Source of the DNA: Dipteronia dyeriana
Lineage: Eukaryota; Streptophyta; Magnoliopsida; Sapindales; Sapindaceae
Length of the DNA stretch: 64,000 nt
Assembly: GCA_032871835.1 (NCBI GenBank)
Contig: CM065297.1
Span: 93,517,052-93,581,051 of the forward strand
Direction of reading: 5' to 3'
A program made the position numbers and the translations under genes. Position 1 is the stretch's first letter, and each line of letters opens with the position of its first letter. The notes below the pieces were generated by a model. The model did no database searches. It was not told where the DNA came from and saw nothing but the letters and a program-made list of their open reading frames with translations. Shown piece by piece: positions 59,271-64,000 of this stretch.

Positions 59271-60645
59271 AGATCACGATTCTTACTTCTGGATATGTAT
59301 AATCGTTCGTACTTCTGGATATGTATGTGGTAGAAAAAATTCTTTAGTTAGCCATGAATAATATTCACAACTTAAGATAAAAGGTTGGGCTCCTTAATCT
59401 TATCAATGTTGTAGATTCTTTTGCTAGCATTCGAGTGGGATCAAATGTGTTATGATAAGTCTAAAATCATCAAAGTGTGGTGACTTTAGGTAAAATAATA
59501 TGGTGCACTGGGTACATTGAATAGGATCATAATGAAATAATCTATCCAGAACCGTCAATGGATAAAAGTTTTCACTTGAGGACAATCGGAGAGTCTATCC
59601 CAATCCTGAGAGAAATGATGGACTTATGGTTGCAAGTGTTATCATTTGACCTATCAATGAGTACGATTGTATAGCATAGTTTATCCTCGATAGTTCGGTG
59701 GTATTCATTTGTTAATCGATAGAGGACTTCATTTATAGATTTGGACATCGTGGTTCCAATTATTAAATATGAGTAGAATACTATCATATGGATATTTTGA
59801 GGTATTGGATATTAAATCTTAACGTTAAGTTTTAATAGTGTCTATTGAAACATGGCTTCTAGACAAGTCAAAATATCCAAGTTCAAAATGTGGTCATATG
59901 AGTAAATATGGTAACTTGGAGAGCTATAGGCGGTCTATGAGCTCTTGGCGATTACTGGTATTCTTCACGAGTATACACTATCTCCATAGAGATTGTCTAG
60001 GGTATGAATGAGAAATATTAACTTATTCTCTCTTTATTTAAGAGTTCAATTCAGTTCTTTAGTTGAATGAACTAAAATTAATAGATCGGACCTAAGTGAA
60101 TCATTTGTTGATTGTTATTGGGTTATATCTATTGGAGCTTAAATTTAGATAGCCTACCGAGATCCCCAATTCACATGAACTTGCTTCGATCACTTGTTAT
60201 ATACTACCAGACCAATTTATGGGTCCATTTAGAATTGTATCAAGGTATGTGGACATGTTTATTTTTGTAAGAATGGGTCTACTTCATATGTGGACTTTTT
60301 ATTAAGATCCAATGGATTTAATAAAATAAGAAAAATAATATATATGCCTATATAATGTCACGGGCGGCAAGGCTAATATATAAAAGCCTAATATATTGTT
60401 TTTTATTTTATTATTAATTAAATGAAAATTAATTAATTTGGTAATTAATTAATTATTTAATTAAAAGTCAAAATATTTTTCCTAGTAGGAGAAGTTCTCC
60501 TAGTAGTATACTATTGTTGGTCGTATAATTATATTAACGACTATATTTGATAATTAGATAAATAAAAGGAATTATTTATCTAGTCAAATTAGGAAGTCTT
60601 TAATATGGTCACATACACACTATTTGAGTTGATTAGGAGTCTTGG
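59271..60645. other. Unassigned AT-rich stretch
   Basis: No protein recognised. Near its start TCGTACTTCTGGATATGTAT occurs twice in tandem form. A TATA-like TATATAAAAGCC lies near 60,378, so part of it may be U3 of the following element if that LTR is longer than called. Otherwise nothing identifiable. Confidence 0.35.
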
Positions 60646-61863
60646 TGTAGGAAAGAATTCTTTTTGGAAAAGGATTTTCGATCACTAAGTAAATCCACTA
60701 AAGGATAAGATTCTTGTCCATCAAGTAAATCCTTCATAGGAGAGGATTAGGTCTCCTAATCCAAAACACAAGTTGAATTCGGCCGGACGTTCTTGATTTT
60801 TCTCTTGGAGGATATTTGTAACTAACAAAGAAATAGATTTTGTTTGTCTCCATCCTCAGGTATACAATTTAAAGAAAGGGAGCCCACACTCCTAGGTGAT
60901 TCACGTTCGTGATTGGATTGGAAGATCTTGCGGAATCAATTCGGCGCTTGTTAAATCGTCATGAGAAAAAGGTACGACACTTTTTATATACATCAATTAA
61001 TCTAGGGTTAAGGTTCTCGTTGCATAAAAGGGAAAAAAATTATTTATACGCAAACCCTAATTTTTGTTTTTCTCACGCTTCCGTTGCGTTTTGAACCGTT
61101 TTTTTTTCCTACAATTGGTATCAGAGGCAGGTTGTACCCTTGATTAATTGATGTATGTGTTCGTTAATCTTTTTCTTTTTATTGTATATATGCATGATTA
61201 ATTGATGTTGTAAATATTGCAATGTTTGTCATTGTTTGATAACATGTCATATAGAATAGGAGTGCCACTCATATATCTCTTTTGGTATGAACATGCATTG
61301 AATGATTTAGGTATCTAAATTGGCATCTATATAACTTTGTAAATCATTCTTTAGAATTCGATCACATGCCTTAAACAATTGAGTGGGAGAAGGTGTTTTT
61401 GAACACCTATGGCCTCTAAGTTTAGTTGAGCTTTATGTTTCGTGAATAACCTCCCAAGAGGTATTCATGAATGGAATTTAGCAAGATACTTCTTTACAAT
61501 GATAGACTAGACAATTAGCCCAAACGATATCTACTCCCAAAGGAGGGATATTCATGAGGGATTATATTGAAGGTCGATAACTTGGTAACACACTCAATGT
61601 AATTTTATTAATATCCTCCCAAGAGTTCTTGTTAATAAAATTGTAAGGCTAAAATAGAAACATTGGTTGTTATGTTAACAATTAGGTAGGACCTAGTCCA
61701 ACTAGTAAATGGTGTGTACTCCCAAAGGAGGCGTGACATTTATGGGTGTTGGATCACCGTTGAATTTTTACGATTGAATTATTTTATTTTATTCAAGTTA
61801 AATATTCAAAAGTGCTATATCATGATTGTTTACTTATATAATTTTTGTTATTTAAAATAAAAC

Positions 61864-62290
61864 ATGACTCCATCCCTAATCAATATCCTAAAAGATAATA
61901 CTTTAACTAATGATAATTATGTCACATGGAAAAGGAATATTGGGTTGTTGTTGCAAGCTGAAAAGTATAAGTTCATTCTGTATATTCCTTAACAACCAAA
62001 CTAATGAATATACTCAGGAGCAAAGAGATGAGTATCAGTAGTGGAAGTCTTTAGAAGAGATGGCTAAATGTACGTTACATTATGGTCATCATCTCCAACG
62101 TATTGCAACAGCAACATGAAGGAATGGAGATTGCTGACGATATTATGATGTCTCTAGATAGGGATTCATATGGTTGGTATAGTTGCTACTGTTAAGACCC
62201 GTTAGAAGGTCAAGTAACAACAGAAGAAAAAGCAACTTGGGCCTAACTAGAAGGGGTTTCGGGAAAGGAAGAGACTGAATGAGAATGAAT
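61864..62290 (+). pseudogene. gag: copia gag remnant (edge element)
   Basis: Starts MTPSLINILKDNTLTNDNYV then TWKRNIGLLLQAEKYKFIL and hits a stop within 42 codons; the following sequence is frameshifted and deleted. No zinc knuckle remains. Around 62,215-62,290 the sequence jumps into the protease region (GFRERKRLNENEFNLRVGNG). Confidence 0.7.
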
Positions 62291-62295
62291 TCAAC

Positions 62296-62751
62296 TTGCG
62301 TGTAGGCAATGGAACGTTGGTGTCAACTAGTGTAGTGGGAGATATTAGAATCAACTTAGATTCTAGTAGGCATTTACATTTAATAAACGTTTATTATGTA
62401 CCTGAATTCAAGAGGAATTTAATTTCAGCTTCTTGTTTAAATAAATTTGGTTATTCGGTTACTTTTAATAAAGCTTTTATTATTAGTAAGAGTGACAAAA
62501 TTATTTGCAAAGGTACATTGGAAAATGGTTTATTCTATTTGCATGGAAATATCTCTCACTTGTTAGACACGGAATCAATGGAACCTAATCATAAAAGAGT
62601 AAAATTATTAAAAGATGAAACCTACCTATGGCATTTGCGCTTAGGTCATATTAAACTTAATAGGATTAAAAGATTGGTAAGTGACAGACCTCTAAGTGAC
62701 TTAAAGGTTGATGATCTACCAACTTGTGAATCTTGTTTGAAGGTAAAATGA
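62296..62751 (+). pseudogene. pol: copia protease remnant and GAG-pre-integrase
   Basis: Begins RVGNGTLVSTSVVGDIRINL, the part of the protease region after the catalytic DSG, which is missing. YYVPEFKRNLISASCL follows, then the pre-integrase LWHLRLGHIKLNRIKRL and CESCLKVK. Confidence 0.85.
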
Positions 62752-63520
62752 CCAAAAGGTCGTTTATTACCAAAGGCGCAAAAGCCATCGAATGTTTAGG
62801 ATTGATACACACAGATGTGTGTGGACCTATGAGCATTCAAGCTAGAGGTGGATATGAGTACTTCATCACTTTCACGGATGATCACTCGAGATTTGGCTAT
62901 GCGTATCTCATAAGACATAAGTCAGATGCTTTTGATATGTTCAAAGCATTTAAAGCTGAAATAGAAAATCAGCTTGAGAAACGCATAAAAATCTTGAGGT
63001 CCGATCGTGGTGGAGAATATCTATCTGGTGAGTTTCAGCAATATCTTATTGATAATGGAATAATTTCTCATTTTTCTGCACCATGCACACCTCAACAAAA
63101 TGGGGTGGCAGAAATGAGAAATAAAACTCTTTTGGATATGGTTAGGTCTATGTTGAGTTATTCAATGCTCCCTAATTCTTTTTGAGGATATACTTTACAA
63201 ACTGCAATGTACATTATAAACGATGTACCATCTAAGTCGGTTCCTAAAACACCGCATGAGTTGTGGACCGGGCGAAAGCCTAGTTTACAACACTTAAGGA
63301 TATTTTGATGTCATGCGAACGTGTTAAAAAAAAGACAAAAAAGATGGAGTCACGTTCAGAAACATGCATATTTGTAGGGTATCCAAAAGGAACAAAAGGA
63401 TATTATTTTTATAGTCCCTCGGATCTTAAAGTATTTGTTTCAACAAATGCTAAATTTCTAGAAAATGACTATATGAATAATTGTGTGCCTAAAAGTAGAA
63501 TTGTCCTGAATGAGCTTTAG
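62733..63520 (+). pseudogene. pol: copia integrase (edge element)
   Basis: LIHTDVCGPM, LRSDRGGEYLSGEF and TPQQNGVAEMRNKTL keep the D, D and E positions. Stops after MLPNSF and HLRIF, then FVGYPKGTKGYYFYSPSDLK. Overlaps the previous piece in another frame, so a frameshift lies near 62,740. Confidence 0.88.
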
Positions 63521-63659
63521 GAGATACAATTCCACAAGAGGTTTCGCAACCTAGTCCAATTGAAAGTTTCGTACCAACACAAGATCAACAATCTACCATA
63601 CCTCGTCGTAGTGGGAGGGTTGTTAGCCAACCCGAGAGATACATCGGTCTAGGAGAATC

Positions 63660-64000
63660 TGTAGAGAATCTGTAGAGAATCTTTCGGACGATGATGATCC
63701 CTATATGTACAAGGAAGCTATGGAAGATGTTGATTGTCGCCATTAGTAAAAGGCAATGCAATCCAAAATTGAATCTATGTTCAAAAACTAATGATGGTCG
63801 CTTGTAAACTTGCCTAAAGGGATAAAACCCATCTGGTGCAGGTGGATGTACAAGAGGAAAAGAGGAATGGATGGAAAGGTCGAAAACTTTATAGCTAGAT
63901 TGGTAGCTAAAGGTTATACACAGAAGGAATGTATCGATTATGAAGAAACCTTCTCTCCTGTGGCCATGCTTAAATCCATTAGGATACTCTTATCCATTGC
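63660..64000 (+). pseudogene. pol: copia reverse transcriptase, N-terminal part
   Basis: YKEAMEDVD, then stops, then [19 protein letters not shown] and [39 protein letters not shown], which is the RVT_2 start. Cut by the window edge before the catalytic YVDD. Confidence 0.85.

Larger units (their letters stand above)
60646..64000 (+). mobile_element. Ty1/copia element, truncated by the window edge
   Basis: 5' LTR probably 60,646-61,113: TGTAGGAAA at the start is the exact inverse of TTTCCTACA at the end. A primer site TGGTATCAGAGGC follows at 61,116. gag, a protease remnant, integrase and the start of RT follow in copia order. The LTR start is less certain than its end. The 3' half lies outside the window. 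Confidence 0.8.

Noticed and set aside
59041..60645. Extending the edge copia LTR back to TGTTGACGG at 59,050
   Set aside because: That sequence is the U5 end of a minus-strand LTR shared with the left segment copy, and its terminus does not pair with CCTACA at 61,113.

Overview
The window is nuclear DNA of a flowering plant, most likely a eudicot. It is AT-rich and gene-poor, with short host exons bounded by GT/AG and four plant-type LTR retrotransposons whose primer-binding sites match initiator tRNA-Met (TGGTATCAGA). The species cannot be named from the sequence. There is nothing prokaryotic: no operons, ribosome-binding sites or CRISPR. LAYOUT. Two directly oriented copies of one host segment dominate. 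The left copy runs from base 1 to about 18,970 and the right copy from about 29,100 to about 59,270. Each carries, in order: (i) a leader of about 1 kb; (ii) one or more copies of an unnamed gene whose motifs match the YqgF/RuvX RNase H fold; (iii) a minus-strand alpha-galactosidase (GH27) gene remnant; (iv) long AT-rich intergenic DNA with a SINE-like element, a MITE and an LTR fragment. The left copy holds one YqgF-like gene (copy A). The right copy holds an array: copy B, a deletion derivative B', copy C and copy D. Each array unit starts with an LTR of a small non-autonomous retrotransposon; one complete element (30,162-32,935, target-site duplication CATTG) lies in front of copy B. MOBILE ELEMENTS. 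A chromodomain Ty3/gypsy element (7,540-15,446) sits only in the left copy, and the right copy shows the empty site. A Ty1/copia Tork-like element (21,059-26,414) sits in a TA microsatellite between the two copies, possibly inside a Helitron whose 3' end is at 26,630. A hAT-type G/C-tract MITE (19,486-20,167) has an 8-bp duplication CCCGCATC. A minus-strand Sirevirus-type copia (39,851-49,500, duplication TATTT) splits YqgF-like copy D. A further copia element starts near 60,646 and runs off the right edge. All the retroelement reading frames carry stops, frameshifts or lost catalytic residues. HOW IT FITS TOGETHER. The most interesting locus is the YqgF-like family. It has motifs DxGxRxxGxxxxD, EExxTSxxxExxL and DxxASxxI in the right order, plus a C-terminal extension of roughly 70 residues with no counterpart I recognise. 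It was amplified in units of about 3 kb that carry an LTR in front of every gene, then eroded by deletion, nonsense mutation and a retrotransposon insertion. Copy C (36,747-37,862) is the best preserved. Order of events inferred from presence and absence: MITE, SINE-like and LTR remnants, then the segmental duplication, then the gypsy and Sirevirus insertions. Percent identities and ages were not computed; statements on divergence come from reading stretches side by side.
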